This document shows, piece by piece, positions 11,246 to 23,212 of a stretch of 64,000 nt of DNA (its first letter is position 1; every line of letters begins with the position of its first letter). Below the pieces are notes generated by a model. The model worked only from the letters and a program-made list of their open reading frames with translations, was not told where the DNA came from and searched no databases. Location of the stretch: assembly GCF_032062135.1 (NCBI RefSeq), contig NC_092858.1, positions 168,822,198 through 168,886,197 on the forward strand. Direction: 5' to 3'. Source of the DNA: Pyxicephalus adspersus. Its lineage: Eukaryota; Chordata; Amphibia; Anura; Pyxicephalidae. The position numbers were made by a program, and so were the translations under genes.

Positions 11246-12475
11246 AGGTCTGCCAAATGCGGTGTAAAGGTCAGAACAATAGGTTTTAATGCTTAGAAAA
11301 ATAATAAAGACAAAAAACGCTTTAACATATTTCAGACAAAACAATATCTCACAGTTCCCATGACTTTTCTCCTTTAAGAACTTTGGCTGAACTTCCTGCC
11401 TAAAATATAGACCCGGTTCTAGTTAAATACCGCCTCTTCTAGAAACAAACAATGGGGCATAGTGGTGTACTCTACAATTTAGTCTTCCTGGAACAAAATG
11501 ACGGAACAGCCATTGCACCGAAAACTTAACACAGATCAACAGAGAATGCTTGTTATATGATAACACAGATCTGCGGGTGACCCCACTGACCTAGAAAATT
11601 ACATCTCTTTTTGCAGAGGAATATTCTATTTTTACAGGCGCAGCTCTACCTGTCTGACTGGTTTGTCAACTTTCAAGGTTATGTGCAAATGTGATTGGTG
11701 AACGCTGTGTGGTTTATTGTTCAAATGTTGTTATCTTTATTACATCAGTACATAAACTTCTCTTGCCTGTAGAGCATTGTGTCATTTGTATTGTAAAGTT
11801 TTTAAAGGGCTGGCAGTGTTTTCTTTTTTTAAGATAAGATTGATGTACAAAAGTTTAAGTGGAACTGTAGCTAAAAATTTAAAAATTATGACCAGGCATG
11901 TCCCTTATTGCAAAAGCGGCAGGTGATGTCTGTTCTGCAATAACATTACCTATCTGATTGCAAGTTTTTAAATATACTCACCTGTCCTTGTTCTATTGTG
12001 GGTGCCATTGGCCAGGCCGGGTTGATGGATGCACGGAATTTTATTCTGTCCCAGCAGCCCCAGGGATGCCAGGATACCTAGTACATCCCAGCATCACTTG
12101 CAGAAAGTCTGCTCCGTTTTAGCTATATACAAAAGTGATTTTAAAAAAGTATAGGAAGAGAATGTGAGGATGTTCAAAAACAGGCATTTTAATAATTGTA
12201 ATAATTGTAAAGAAGATTTTACAAATTGCACATTTATTTTGAAAGCCTTTTCTTTAACCTGTGTTACTAACCGATTTTATATCAGAATATTCACAGGTTA
12301 ACAAAAATTACATTGAAAACATTCATTTACCCCATTTATTTTAGGCATTTAGAATCTTGGACAATAAATTTCAACCTTGTGTTCCATCTATATAATGATC
12401 CATTGTAAGGAGTAAAAAATTACATTGAGCAAATTGCATTTTTTAAAAAACAAAACTAATTCTAATTGCTTTTTT
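11246..12475. other. Spacer, no gene seen
   Basis: AT-rich. The stretch 11870-12120 (TTATTGCAAAAGCGG ... CACCTGTCC ... CCCAGGGATGCCAGG) reads like another old dispersed repeat but has no second copy here. Confidence 0.55.
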
Positions 12476-12850
12476 TTTCTAAAACAACGGAAAGCCGCTC
12501 CCCTGAATTGGAGAAAATTTGAATGGGAGCGCAGAGGTTTTTGGTGTACCTCTGTCATGTATTTTAGGAGGCTTCGGGCTGCTCCTTCTTCCTCTTTCTT
12601 TACTCTTTCTTTTACAGGAGGATAAATCACCTGTTCTCACGCCTGTGCAGATCAGATAACGTAGGCAGAAGAAAAAAGAAGATGGAAGTAGATAATGGTC
12701 CCCAGCACTTCCTCCACGCCGGGATGAAGGAGAATTCCAGGATGGTGCAGGACAAAATTGAGTCCGCGTGTGGAGGGATTGGGGGCTCTGCAAAAGTAAA
12801 ATTAGGTGTAATTTTTTTTTATTTTTATGAAAGTTCTGCTTTAAGCAGGC
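12476..12850 (-). repeat. Dispersed repeat R, copy E
   Basis: Same orientation as copy B: GAATGGGAGCGCAGAG, GTGTACCTCTGTCATG, AGGAGGCTTCGGGCTGCTCC, AGAAGATGGAAG and GAGAATTCCAGGATGG, ending near AAGTTCTGCTTTAAG. Confidence 0.65.
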
Positions 12851-14224
12851 CTTAACTCAAACATCTCATAAAAATTTGCTTGATTAAAGGAAACATCTAT
12901 AAATCTGCATTGTGCCAAAATAGTGGTTTAGGAGTATCTTGTCATTGAATTTAAATAGCATTGCACTCTCAGGTTTTCAAGGCTTTCGTGCCTTGAACCT
13001 TATAGCTGTATATCTTCTGGATAAGGTCTTAGCCATTGCTTCCCTTTGACTGCTAATCTCACCATAATTATAATAAAATTTGGGATGTCACTTCTGTGCT
13101 TCTGTTTTCCATACTGGAGAGGAAGCTGTACCTGCAGGCATGCAATGCAAGGATATCCCTGCTTCAGCTTTATTAATTCTGTGGATCTGGGCTTTTTCTA
13201 CCATTCCTGCTACCTCTTAATTAGTCTTCATGGGGGCAGCCCTGGCATAAAGAAGCAAACCCCAACTCCTCTACCAAGAACGTTGCCTCCATGCAGATAC
13301 ATATTACAGAGCAAGATCAGCTTCAGGGAGTCCACATACAGCACTGGTGACTAGTCCTTTACTGTATGTTTGTCTTGTTGGGCACAATTTCCACAGTTCA
13401 GTTCCTAAACACATGAAACTTACACTAAACCACAATGACATCAGTGAAACATCAGTCAAATGTCTCTTGTGGTGTTTGGAAAGTCATGCTTAGTTATCTA
13501 ACTGAAGCTTGTAAATGTGCAGTCCAGCAGTGCAGAAAATCAGGTACACCCAGAATCACTGGAATCACCTGGGTGATCAGTCACTGACCAACATCTCAAA
13601 GGTCGTCAGGTCAATCGGTAATGCTGTTCGACTGTATTTCCTAAAATGCCAAAGCTTGAAGCAAAACCTTATTTTTGGTGAACATTTAGTTATTTTTCTA
13701 TTGTTTATCTTGGAGGAAATTTTTATTATGAAGTTTACACTTTTAAATTCTTGAAGCACAATGTGTAATTGCTGTTGAATGACTGCAGGAGACATTTCCG
13801 GGCTGAAGAATAAAGCAAAACCTGATTTGGGGATTTTATTGTTATTTATATAATGTTCTTCTTTAATTTCTTAAGAAAAACATGTATGATGCCATTGCTG
13901 ATGTTTCTTTCTAAAAAACATTCTACTTGCACACCAACACCCTACTCCAACTTTAACTTTTAAAACTTGAATATGCATAGAAAGAATTCTGACTTTTGCT
14001 TGTTCCAGGTCTGTGACTCAGAAAGTATTGAAGCCAGTGGATTAGTATATTAACCAAATAACTAGAACTTTCACAAGGAGGCAGGCCCCTACCAATGGGT
14101 ACATTGGAATAGGTTTGTTTCTTTACTTTTTTTCCCAGGCCTTTCTTTGCAGTAGCATTGTTGTGCGGGTTTGCACATGCTACATGCAGCATCCAAGCAC
14201 TTAACCACTCCAATCTCCTACATT
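12851..14224. other. Spacer, no gene seen
   Basis: Mostly unique sequence. 13080-13340 has a moderately GC-balanced, low-repeat stretch that could be conserved non-coding DNA, but nothing proves it. No protein family in the frames at 13046-13354 or 13953-14213. Confidence 0.55.
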
Positions 14225-14240
14225 GATATTAATATTGTTA

Positions 14241-14275
<35 letters not shown>

Positions 14276-15845
14276 AATAATAAAATAATAATGATAAATA
14301 GGATTTATATAGTGCCAACATATTACACAGCACTGTACATTATATAGGGGTTGCAAATGACAGAGAGATACAGACAGCGACACAGAAGAAGGAGAGGACT
14401 CTGCCCTGAAGAGCTTAAAATCAAGGAGGTGGGGGAAGTGACACACAATGGGGATGTGGGGGGGTATATTTGGCCAAATAGTGTATAGTCTGAAAAAAGA
14501 AGAATACAATAGGAGGGGGGATATGGAATGGTGCATAGGTAGTGAGGGATTAAAGGTGCGTACACACTTCCAATTTTTATCGTTCCAATCGAACGACGAA
14601 CGATCGATTGGGCAAAAAATCGTTCGTAAAAAAGTAACCAACGACGCCGACGAACGAGGAAAGTCGCTGGAAACGAACGACCGGACCGACGGATCGGATT
14701 GGGCGACGATCGTTGAACATCGTTCGTGTGTACGGTCGTTCGTTGATCGTCCATGTTCAGAGCATGCGTGATGAACGAACGTCCGTTCACTTTCCTGTCG
14801 TGCACATAGTTCCTCTATCGCTCAAACGATCGTATCTATTGTGTGTACAATATCTACGAACGATCGTGTCGTTAACTCTATGTGCAGGATCGGTGCTATA
14901 CGATCGTTCATATATATCGTGCATGAACGTTCGTCGTTCGTTTTCCAACGATAATAATTGGAAGTGTGTATGTAGCTTAAGAGACAAAAGAAAACGGGTC
15001 GGTGAGTTTTGAAAGATGGGTTTTCAGGGCTCTTTTAAATGAGCAGAAAGTAGAAGCAAGGCAAATAGGATGAGGAAGACCATTCCAGAGAGTTGGGGCA
15101 ACTCTAGAGAAGTCTTGTATCCATGCATGTGATGAGGGTATGATTGAGGAAGCCATTAGTAGGTCATTGGAGGAGCGAAGAGAGCGGCTATGGGGGGTAT
15201 TTATCTATCAGGTCAGAAAGGTAAGTTGGACAAGAACTGTGGAGGGATTTGAAGGCAAAGCACAGGAGATGAATTTAATTCTAAGGTGAAATGGAAGCCA
15301 ATGGAGAGAACTACAAAGAGATGCAGTGGAAGAGGAGCGGTGGGAAGGATGGATGAGTCTGGCTGCAGCATTCATAATAGATTGTAGAGGAGAGAGTCGG
15401 GTTAGTAGAATACCAGAGGGGAGGATGTTACAGTAGTCCAGACGAAAGATGATAAGAGCGGGTACAAGGAGTTTGGTGGTCTCAGGGGACAGGTAGGGGC
15501 GGATTTTGGAGATGTTGAGCCGGTGAAAGTAACAGGACCTGGAAATGTTTTGAATGTGCAGGGTTAAGGAAAGGGCACAATAAAGGGTGACACCAAGACA
15601 ACGTGCCTGAGGGGACAGTCAAATATCAGTGATATTATCAATTAGGAGTATGTCAGGGGGATATTTGGAATGGGGGGGGTGATGAGTTCTGTTCTTTCCA
15701 GTCCTTTCCAGGTTGGGTTTCAGAAACCGGTCAGCCATCCATGATGAGATATCTGACAAATAGTTTGAAACCTTGTCCAGGACTGAGGGAGACAAGTCAG
15801 GGGTGCACAGATAGATTTGAGTGTCATCAGCAAACAGATGGTACT
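14225..15845 (-). mobile_element. 5'-truncated CR1/L2/Rex1-like LINE, interrupted by a MITE
   Basis: Read on the minus strand, the copy starts near 15845 inside the reverse transcriptase palm with the catalytic FADD box (LFADDTQIYL). It continues through SWMADRFLKPN, ARCLGVTL, LSPETTKLL, FRLDYCN, NAAARLI and LHWLPFHLRIKF, typical of the C-terminal part of jockey-superfamily LINEs. It ends in the shared 3' tail (CACTATATAAATCCT) and (AAT)n at 14225-14290. Stops and frameshifts mean it is dead. The MITE at 14553-14977 splits the 3' part. Confidence 0.88.
14553..14977. mobile_element. 425-bp MITE, copy 1 (nested in LINE)
   Basis: Terminal inverted repeats AAGGTGCGTACACACTTCC (left) and the inverse of GGAAGTGTGTATGTAGCT (right), flanked by TA on both sides. 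The interior is dense in CGAACGATCG/CGTTCG words. It is nearly identical to 32752-33177, with only a handful of differences. The overlapping open frames on both strands have no protein features and recur only because the element recurs. TA target sites point to Tc1/mariner-type mobilisation, but other superfamilies are possible. Confidence 0.88.
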
Positions 15846-16054
15846 GTAAATTAAATTAGGATATGAGACATATAACAAAATAAAAGGTTTGAAAAAGTGC
15901 TTCCAACCACCAGCAAATACCTATACAACCATTTGCTAACACCTGAAAAAGCTTTGTGGTTATTGCTTGCAATCACTCCTGAGTGCCTATTGGCCATTTC
16001 TTGGCACCTGGAAGCTGTTACCGATGCATTTTTTATTGTTAATCTGAACATAGC

Positions 16055-16353
16055 TTAAAAGTGAACCTAATATGAAAAAATCATGTAAACTGCCATTTCT
16101 GATCTCATCATAAAGAATGCCTGGACGTACAGCTGATCCTTTGGTTTCAGTGGTTGCAGTCTCAGACCTGAAACAAGCATGCAGATAACTGTGCAGCATA
16201 AAGCTGAACCCCTGGGCTCCATCCACATTCTGGGTCAGGGATACCGATTGTAATAAAGAGGATCAGATCACCAAGCTGACAAGCTGTAAATTTTAGAACC
16301 GGGTCAGCAATGAGCATTTTCATATAATCTCTCAGTGAAAGGTTCACTTTAAG
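16055..16353. mobile_element. MITE-like element with AAAGTGAACCT ends
   Basis: Left end TTAAAAGTGAACCT (16055-16068) and right end AGGTTCACTTTAAG are inverted. The 299-bp interior is non-coding, with GATCAGATC and CTCAGACCTGAAACAAGC words. Only one copy in the window. Confidence 0.65.
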
Positions 16354-18812
16354 TCCTTGAAGTTCTCTGTTTACCACTCGAAGTCCTGGGCGTACCTGCC
16401 CTACCTCTGTTTAAATTTGTGTGGGCGAATCTTAGTGCTCAGGCAGGTCGCTGGCATTGTGCAGCATGGAACATGCCAAGCACTAAAGATTTCCTCCGAC
16501 ATGTTGACATTTTAGGAGAGTCCATGTGAAATTTACTCCCGCTCTTTAGTTTGTGGCTTTGTTATAAAGTCTTTATAGAGGAAGTTCACATTATAAAGTA
16601 TATGATTTACCTCTGGAGAAAAAGCTAATATATCTTTGCTCCTTATCCCAGTTGACATTTTATTTTTGTGTGTCTTTAAAAGTTATATATTTTCTTGTTT
16701 TATTATTTTTATTGTGTTTTTTATGTGCCACATATTCGTTAATCTCTCACCAAGTGCTGATTCTATTACCGAATGTATTGTATTAATAATAAGGCTATAA
16801 CTTTTTTAGTTTGGTAGGCACCAGGCCCAACCAGGTTAAATAGAACCTTTGTTTTTTTAGTACTAGTTGTGTCCACACTGGGGAGATTAACATTTCCTTA
16901 ATTAATAATAATAATTGTTAATTGTCCCTGGTACAGAAAGAGTTACCACCAAAGCAAGAACAGAATTGAACTCAATGGGGATTCCTTTTCTGATTTCTTT
17001 ACTTTTTTCTTTTACTTTCTATTTGTTCCTGTTTTGTCACCAATACAGCAGTTTACCATGTATAGAAATCAATCAAATCAGGGATCAAAACAGAATAGGG
17101 TCCTTTAAATGACATTGATAAGGTGTACAATAGGAACACATGGAGGCTTCCTATGTGTATTTTACTGGATGGGTCTTATAAGACACCAAATTGGACCTAC
17201 AAGTCTATTTTTTATTGTGAAGTAGAAGTAGAAAGGAAATATTGCAATATAAGAAGGAAGAATTGGCAAATGTAGGAAGCTTGTAGCTCGTCCCTCTGGA
17301 CATCTACCATTCCTAAGCAACTGCTAAAGATTTCCTTGTAAATGATCCAGCAGAAGCTGTTTACTTTCAAGCTGTCTCTCTCAAATTCTTTAATGAGTTG
17401 CATGGATTGAAATTGGGCAGTAAATCATTTTGTATTTTATTTTTTTTAATCCCGAACATAAATAAAAATATAGAAAGAAAAACTATACCATTCATTGAAA
17501 AGACAACTGTATTGTATTTGATGGGACAAATGCTTAAAGGGGAATAAAACTCATTGATAAGCGGCAAGCTTCTGCAGATTATTGCACAGACTTACCTGTG
17601 GGCAGCTGCCCTGCATCAATGACAGGTCCAGGACCTGAAGAAGCTGCCATCTTCACCGATAGACTTCTGAGAGGACAGCGATCCTCTTTGGTCATTAGAG
17701 GGCCATTGATGATGTGACTCCTGCACATGTTCCACATTACTGTATCTTGATAATTTCAATACATTTTGCTGTTGTAATTTCATCATATCCCAGATTTTAG
17801 ATTCTCTCTGCACCATTGGGACCCTTCTTTGTGCCTTGAAACATTTAGGAGATTATCATCTTTATTTTCTTTCTGGCCTAGGAGAAATTGATCACTCAAT
17901 TCACTTTTTTTCAGCTTGTAAAACCTCTATGAAGCATTGCTAACACCTTTGGCCTTCTGCCAATATGTTGGAAACAGTGGAGACTCATAAACAACTGGCC
18001 ATTATAGTGTATGGTAAAGTTCAAAAATCAAAAATTCAAAAATTCCTTTAATACTGTGCATAGAATAAGTAAGGGTTACTTTAGGGTCTCCAGACAGTGT
18101 CATCATATATTGGTAATGCATACTTTGCTCAATATGTGAAACTGTTGACCTTGGTTTGGACACAACAATAGCAGCACCCATAAACCTCACCTTTTAAAGT
18201 AATATCCATCAAGGCTTTCCTCTTAAAATTTGAGTCTCTATTGGTGTCAGTAAACAGGTGAAGTGGTAATAATGATGATCTGATTATAATAGAACCTGTC
18301 AAAGGGAGGGATATTTTAGGCAAGTGTCCCATTAGTTGGGGATCTAAGAGATTTGACAAGGGCCAAATTGCGCTGGTTACAAAATCTGTTGTCCTTTAAT
18401 AGACAAACTCCTTCTGCTTCATTGAGCAGGTCACATATTTTTCTCCGGTCTTAGATGTCTCTATGTTATATCAAATTTTGATTACAAAATTGTCTTTATA
18501 GAGCCATTGGCAGATGTTTGGGTTGATTTAGCCCAAAACCAGAATCAAAAGAGCTACTTTTTTCCTTATACTGTGCAATCACAATGGGGACGGGACAAGA
18601 CCTGAAAACATCACTCAAATGTAGCAGAGGAAAGTTAAGCCTCTTGGTCTTTTGCAAGAAAAACAAATACCCTTATATAGATTTTAGTTGGAATAATCAA
18701 ATGTTTGCCTAAACTCAACTTTAAACAATTTGAAAATAAAAGGCATAATTCCCAAACGGGATCACCATGAAAGCCAATAAAGTTAACCGATGCACACTAA
18801 CTTTAACCCAAT
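16354..18812. other. Spacer, no gene seen
   Basis: AT-rich, with short homopolymer and (AAT) stretches. Frames at 16915-17112, 17212-17567, 17616-17816 and 18002-18359 have no family features. Confidence 0.6.
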
Positions 18813-19084
18813 GTTTGTCAACCAGAATTCTGTAGAACCCCAGGGTTCCTCCAAAAGTTACTAGGGGTTCCTTGAGCAATGAGCAATTTATGCCTCTTAT
18901 AACTGACACAATCTTTTTGGCTATCGGTGATATTCTTCCCAATGGCCACCAACATAGGAAGGATTCTTCATACTGACCACCATGCTAATTCATTTTGAGC
19001 TTTGGATATAGAGCTATGGCATGGGTTCCCTAGTACTGGAAAAACATTTTAAGGGTTCCCCCATGTTAAAAAGCTCAAAAAGGC
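18813..19084 (+). repeat. Dispersed repeat G, copy 1
   Basis: Begins TTTGTCAACCAGAATTC, then CCCCAGGGTTCCTCC, CTAGGGGTTCCTTGAGC, TTTTTGGCTATC, GACCACCATGC, and ends AAGGGTTCCCCCATGTTA. Homologous copies lie at 41670 (+) and 60259 (-). Confidence 0.75.
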
Positions 19085-20164
19085 TGCTTTATCCAATTTG
19101 GTCTGGGTATCTAGGCATCAATTATGAAAGGGTTAAATGGGCATGAGGCAACCAACCCTTACAGAAAGGAGAGGACAGCAACCCCCTTTCTTCTTTCTGT
19201 ACAGGTTACCTTTAAGAGAATTAAGGATCTGTAAGCTCCCTCCAGCGTCAATGTTGTAGAAAAAATGTAAAACAGTTATTACTAATGTGGGAAAGTTAAG
19301 GACTTCCTGTGTATCTGATTCATTTTAGCCTGTAATAATGATTCAGCTTAGGTTCAAAATACATTCATATTTTTGTCATTCGAACTTCAAATCTTCCTCA
19401 GTGATTTTAATTTATTATTAGAACTATAGTTTTTCCCGTAATGCTGAATAACACAGCCTGGGGAATTAGGGAGAATCCAAGGGGCACCCCTTCTTATGTA
19501 ATAGGCTTATCATACAGTATATTGCCACTCCTGTGCTATTCTCAGTATGTAGTCAGGGGTAGAGGGGCCGACCCTTCCTGCCACTCACTAACCACAATTA
19601 CTTTGTATCACGCACAGCAAAGGCAATGACGAAACCAGAGCCATGGCTGTCATGTGACTGTTGTGAAGCCTAGTAACTCAAGGGAGACCAGGAACAAGAA
19701 ATCAAAGGTTCTTCAATATTCTAACTTGGCTGTATATCCCAATGGTAATCAGAAGTATAAAAACTAGATTTATATATATATATATATAACTTTTTTATTG
19801 GTTTGTTTGGACAAAGTAGGAAATATTTAGAAGACCAGTTCTGGATACCTACATAATACCTACTATATAATTCTGGAGACCTACACCTCTCATTGGTCAA
19901 TATGGTTAATGTTCCCCTCCTCCCCATTACTTACCAATAGACTCAGTTCTTGACTTTATTTGTTGCTTTTTGAGCACTTTGACCCGTCCCGTTCTATGTT
20001 TTTACATTGTTTTATGAATAGTGCTGTGTCATTTTCTACTCCATTCTTAAAGCTTCTTCTGGGCTTTTTTTCTGTACATAAAAGGAGTGAATCCCACCAG
20101 CAATAAAAACTGATAAGAGTTCCAGCCATTCAAAAGTATTGGCTTAAATATATGTTCAAGTGGA
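19085..20164. other. Spacer, no gene seen
   Basis: Contains a (TA)n run at about 19770-19788. Nothing else recognised. Confidence 0.6.
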
Positions 20165-20995
20165 TCTTTATTATTATTATTATCAGTATTATTATTATTA
20201 ATATTATTATTAAACAGGATTTATATAGCGCCGGCATATTACACAGCGCTGTACATTAAATAGGGATTGCAAATGACAGACAGATATAGACAGTGATATA
20301 GGAGGAGAGGACCCTGGCCCGAAGAGCTTACAATCTAGTAGGTGGGGGAGATTCACACACAATAGGATGGGAGATGTAGAGGTGGGAAGTAGTGATGGTT
20401 TTAAAAGACAGAAGAAGATGAGTAGGCAAGCTGGAAAAAATAGGTTTTGAGCGCTCTTTTAAATAAGCAGAAAGTAGAAGTAGGAGCAGAAAGAGCGGCA
20501 GGGGGAGTATTTTTTTTACCAGGTCAGAAATGTAAGTGGGACAATAACTGTGTAGGGATTTGAAGGCAAAGCACAGGAACTTGAATTTGATTCCAAGGTG
20601 AAATGGAAGCCAGTGTAGAGATCTGCAAAGAGATGTAGCGGAAGAGGAGCGGAGGGAAGGATGGATGAGTCTGGCTGCAGCATTCATAATAGATTGTAGA
20701 GGAGAGTCGGGTTAGTGGAATACCAGAGAGGAGGAGGTTACAGTAGTCCACACGAGAGATGATAAGAGCTTGTACAAGGAGTTTGGTGGTCTCAGGGGAC
20801 AGGTAGGGGCGGATTTTGGCGATGTTGCGTAGGTGAAAGTGACAGGACCTGGAAATGTTCTGAATATGGGGGGTAAATGAGAGGGCCGAGTCAAAGGTGA
20901 CACCAAGACAACGTGCCTGAGGGGAGGGCCGAACAACAGTGTTGTTAACAGTTAGAAATATGTCAGGGGGAGATTTGGAATTTGAGGGGGGATTA
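20165..20995 (-). mobile_element. 5'-truncated CR1/L2/Rex1-like LINE, copy 2
   Basis: On the minus strand: ARCLGVTF, NISRSCHFHLRNIAKIR, YLSPETTKLL, LDYCNLLLSGIPLTRL, NAAARLIHPSL, LHWLPFHLGIKF, CFAFKSLHSYCPTYISDL. It then reaches the 3' tail (GGCGCTATATAAATCC) and (AAT)n. Same family as 14225-15845 and truncated farther 3'. The three frames used show frameshifts. Confidence 0.88.
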
Positions 20996-22546
20996 TTAAC
21001 TCCACCCTCTACCCCTATCTAACCGATATAAATCCCTCTCCAATCTCCATATTTATCCATCTAAAACAGCAGTTACATGACCCTCCAGCCTAATTTTCTT
21101 TCCCTGTTTACTCTCCAGTGGGGTCATTCCTTAAGATGTCCTTGTTATTGTCTGTTTGAAGTGGACACTTCATATTTGCTGGCTGCAGCAAGGTCCTTAT
21201 AAGAATGGACCAGAAGATCATATCAATGCACAGGCAGGGACCACTGATTGCAAGTGTGGGTCAGCCGCCTCCGGACATGGAAGAGGCTCTGTCAAAGGAC
21301 TTGCACAGCAGATTTAGAAGTTGCCACTTTTACGTTTGTATGATCAGGCAGGTCATTATTGTACCAATAAACAGGCGACATCCCTTCGGCAATAATGTGT
21401 CTCATCTGCCTAATAGCTCTGCGTTTCTGGCAAAAAAGTGAGCTGTGCATTCTTTGGTTGCAAGAAAAACCCGGCATTCCTGGCTTCTCTTGCATGTGCC
21501 TAAATAAATGAACTCCTGCGTGCCTGCACGGCAAGTCACGCCGGGTTTAGTTCTGCTCAGTTCTTGCTTGGTGAGGGGCTTTAAAGCGAAATACCAGCAA
21601 GTTTTGGATAAAGTATTAAGTTGTAAAAACTCTGCTAGGCTTTTATTGCTATCAGTGATCCAATAAGTAAAATAATTCTGTTTGGTGATTTGTCAGGAAA
21701 TGTGAGGAGTCTCTACAATAGGGAGAGTCATTGTGAAATTGTTGCACTTGATTTTAGAGTATCGACCATTTTTGCATTGATGGATTTGGTGCAGGCATAC
21801 CTTAGGGATCTTAATCTGCCTCAAAGTGGAACAAGCCAACACTATGGTGGGCAGGCAGACCTGACAAAGTGACATATTCAATAATGTACTGTTAACAATC
21901 TTCCTTGTTGCTCCATTGCAGCTGCTGATATATTTGCCCTGTCTTTTAATGGGATCACTGTCTTTGCCATCCTAATTGGCAGGTGGGGATGATGTAACTC
22001 TTGTTTTTACACGTGGGGGTTAATTTATTCCGGCACCCAAGGCGTGTTAAAAGTATGCACTGAGCTGTGTGCAGAAAATTGCTGGGGGCAAGGCAGAAGC
22101 TTTTATGAGTCTTTTCTGCAATAAAAGCCTACCTGCTAGCAATTTTTTAAAAGCTTCTTAGTTCTGCTTTAAACAAGTCTGGGCTTCTTACAAAGTTGCC
22201 GTAAATTAAAGGAGAATAAGACTTTCTCCATGGTACAAACACACTGCTGCATTAAGGCTTTGATGAATTTTAATACAAATACTCACTGGGGTGGGGGTTA
22301 GCTGCCATTGACCATTTCTATGAGATTCTGGTGTGTTGCCATATTTTTAAGGGCCACATCACACTTTTCATTGTGTTTTTGGCAACAATTGATGGGTCGC
22401 TATTCCAGGTTAGCCAGGGTAGAAGACAGACATACCTCCCTCTATGCGTTGTACCCTAACTGGCTGGATGAATGAGACCTACTGGCAACTTGTGTTTTAC
22501 AATGATATCATCAGCCATGGCTAGTGAAGGAGGGATCTTTGGAAGT
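20996..22546. other. Spacer, no gene seen
   Basis: Mostly unique-looking. 21290-21560 has balanced composition with few repeats, and 22070-22160 resembles a common AT/GC-mixed repeat. No gene recognised. Confidence 0.55.
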
Positions 22547-23212
22547 TATTAACTAGTATTTATGTAGCGGCAACATATCACGCAGCACTTCACAAAGTCC
22601 AACGTAATATTTCTAACTGTGCCTTAGAGCAGTGGTCCCCAACCTTTTTGACGTCACAGAGCACTAAATTTACGGACTCCAGAACGCGCATGTGCGTCGT
22701 GTGTCACTCAAAGGGAAGGAAACTTCCCCCAAAATGATGTCATAATGCCAGAACCTGCCCACTCTCCCATCGCAGGTCTGAGCCGATAACAAGAGAGAGT
22801 GAGTCCAGAGACACAACCCGCCCACTGCCCTGAGCTTGCGATGCATACGGGAGACATGGTCTGCGGCTCTGGCCGGTGCGCCCCCGAAGCAGGGTCCTTC
22901 TGCTGACCCCACTGGGGGGTGCACTGGACAGAGCCGCTGACCACCAAAGTTTTCTCGCAGACCACAGGTTGGGGACCTTTGCCTTAGAGGAACTTACATT
23001 CTAACTTTCCTAACATAGTGAGATGTCACTAAAACAGTCCAAGGCCAATTTTTTTTACTGCATGTTTTTGGGATGTGGGAGGAAACCAAATAAACCAATG
23101 GAAACACCAGACCCAGAGGTTGCAGAAAGTGACCTGGCCTAAATTTGAATCTGTCACCTAGTGCTGCAAAGGCAAGAGTGCTAGCCACTGAGTCAACTGT
23201 GCTGCCCACATA
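22547..23212 (-). mobile_element. tRNA-derived SINE, minus strand, split by a hAT element
   Basis: The reverse complement starts TGGGCAGCACAGTTGACTCA at about 23212 (A box), has a degenerate B box, then GGTTTCCTCCCACATCCC, and ends in the shared tail GTGCTGCGTGATATGTTG at 22600-22550. The 352-bp element at 22630-22981 lies between the centre and the tail, and both halves align to the SINE at 6012. Confidence 0.82.
22630..22981. mobile_element. Non-autonomous hAT element with 8-bp TSD
   Basis: Terminal inverted repeats CAGTGGTCCCCAACC and GGTTGGGGACCTTTG. Exact 8-bp target duplication CCTTAGAG at 22622-22629 and 22982-22989. The interior is GC-rich and non-coding. Insertion into a SINE shows it jumped after that SINE. 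Confidence 0.92.

Noticed and set aside
12388..12793. Frames of 66-104 residues on both strands
   Set aside because: They lie within dispersed repeat R copy E and are not conserved between copies.
14323..15012. Overlapping frames of 99-160 residues on both strands
   Set aside because: They lie in the MITE and LINE tail. The same frames recur at 32708-33250 because the element is repeated, and none has protein features.
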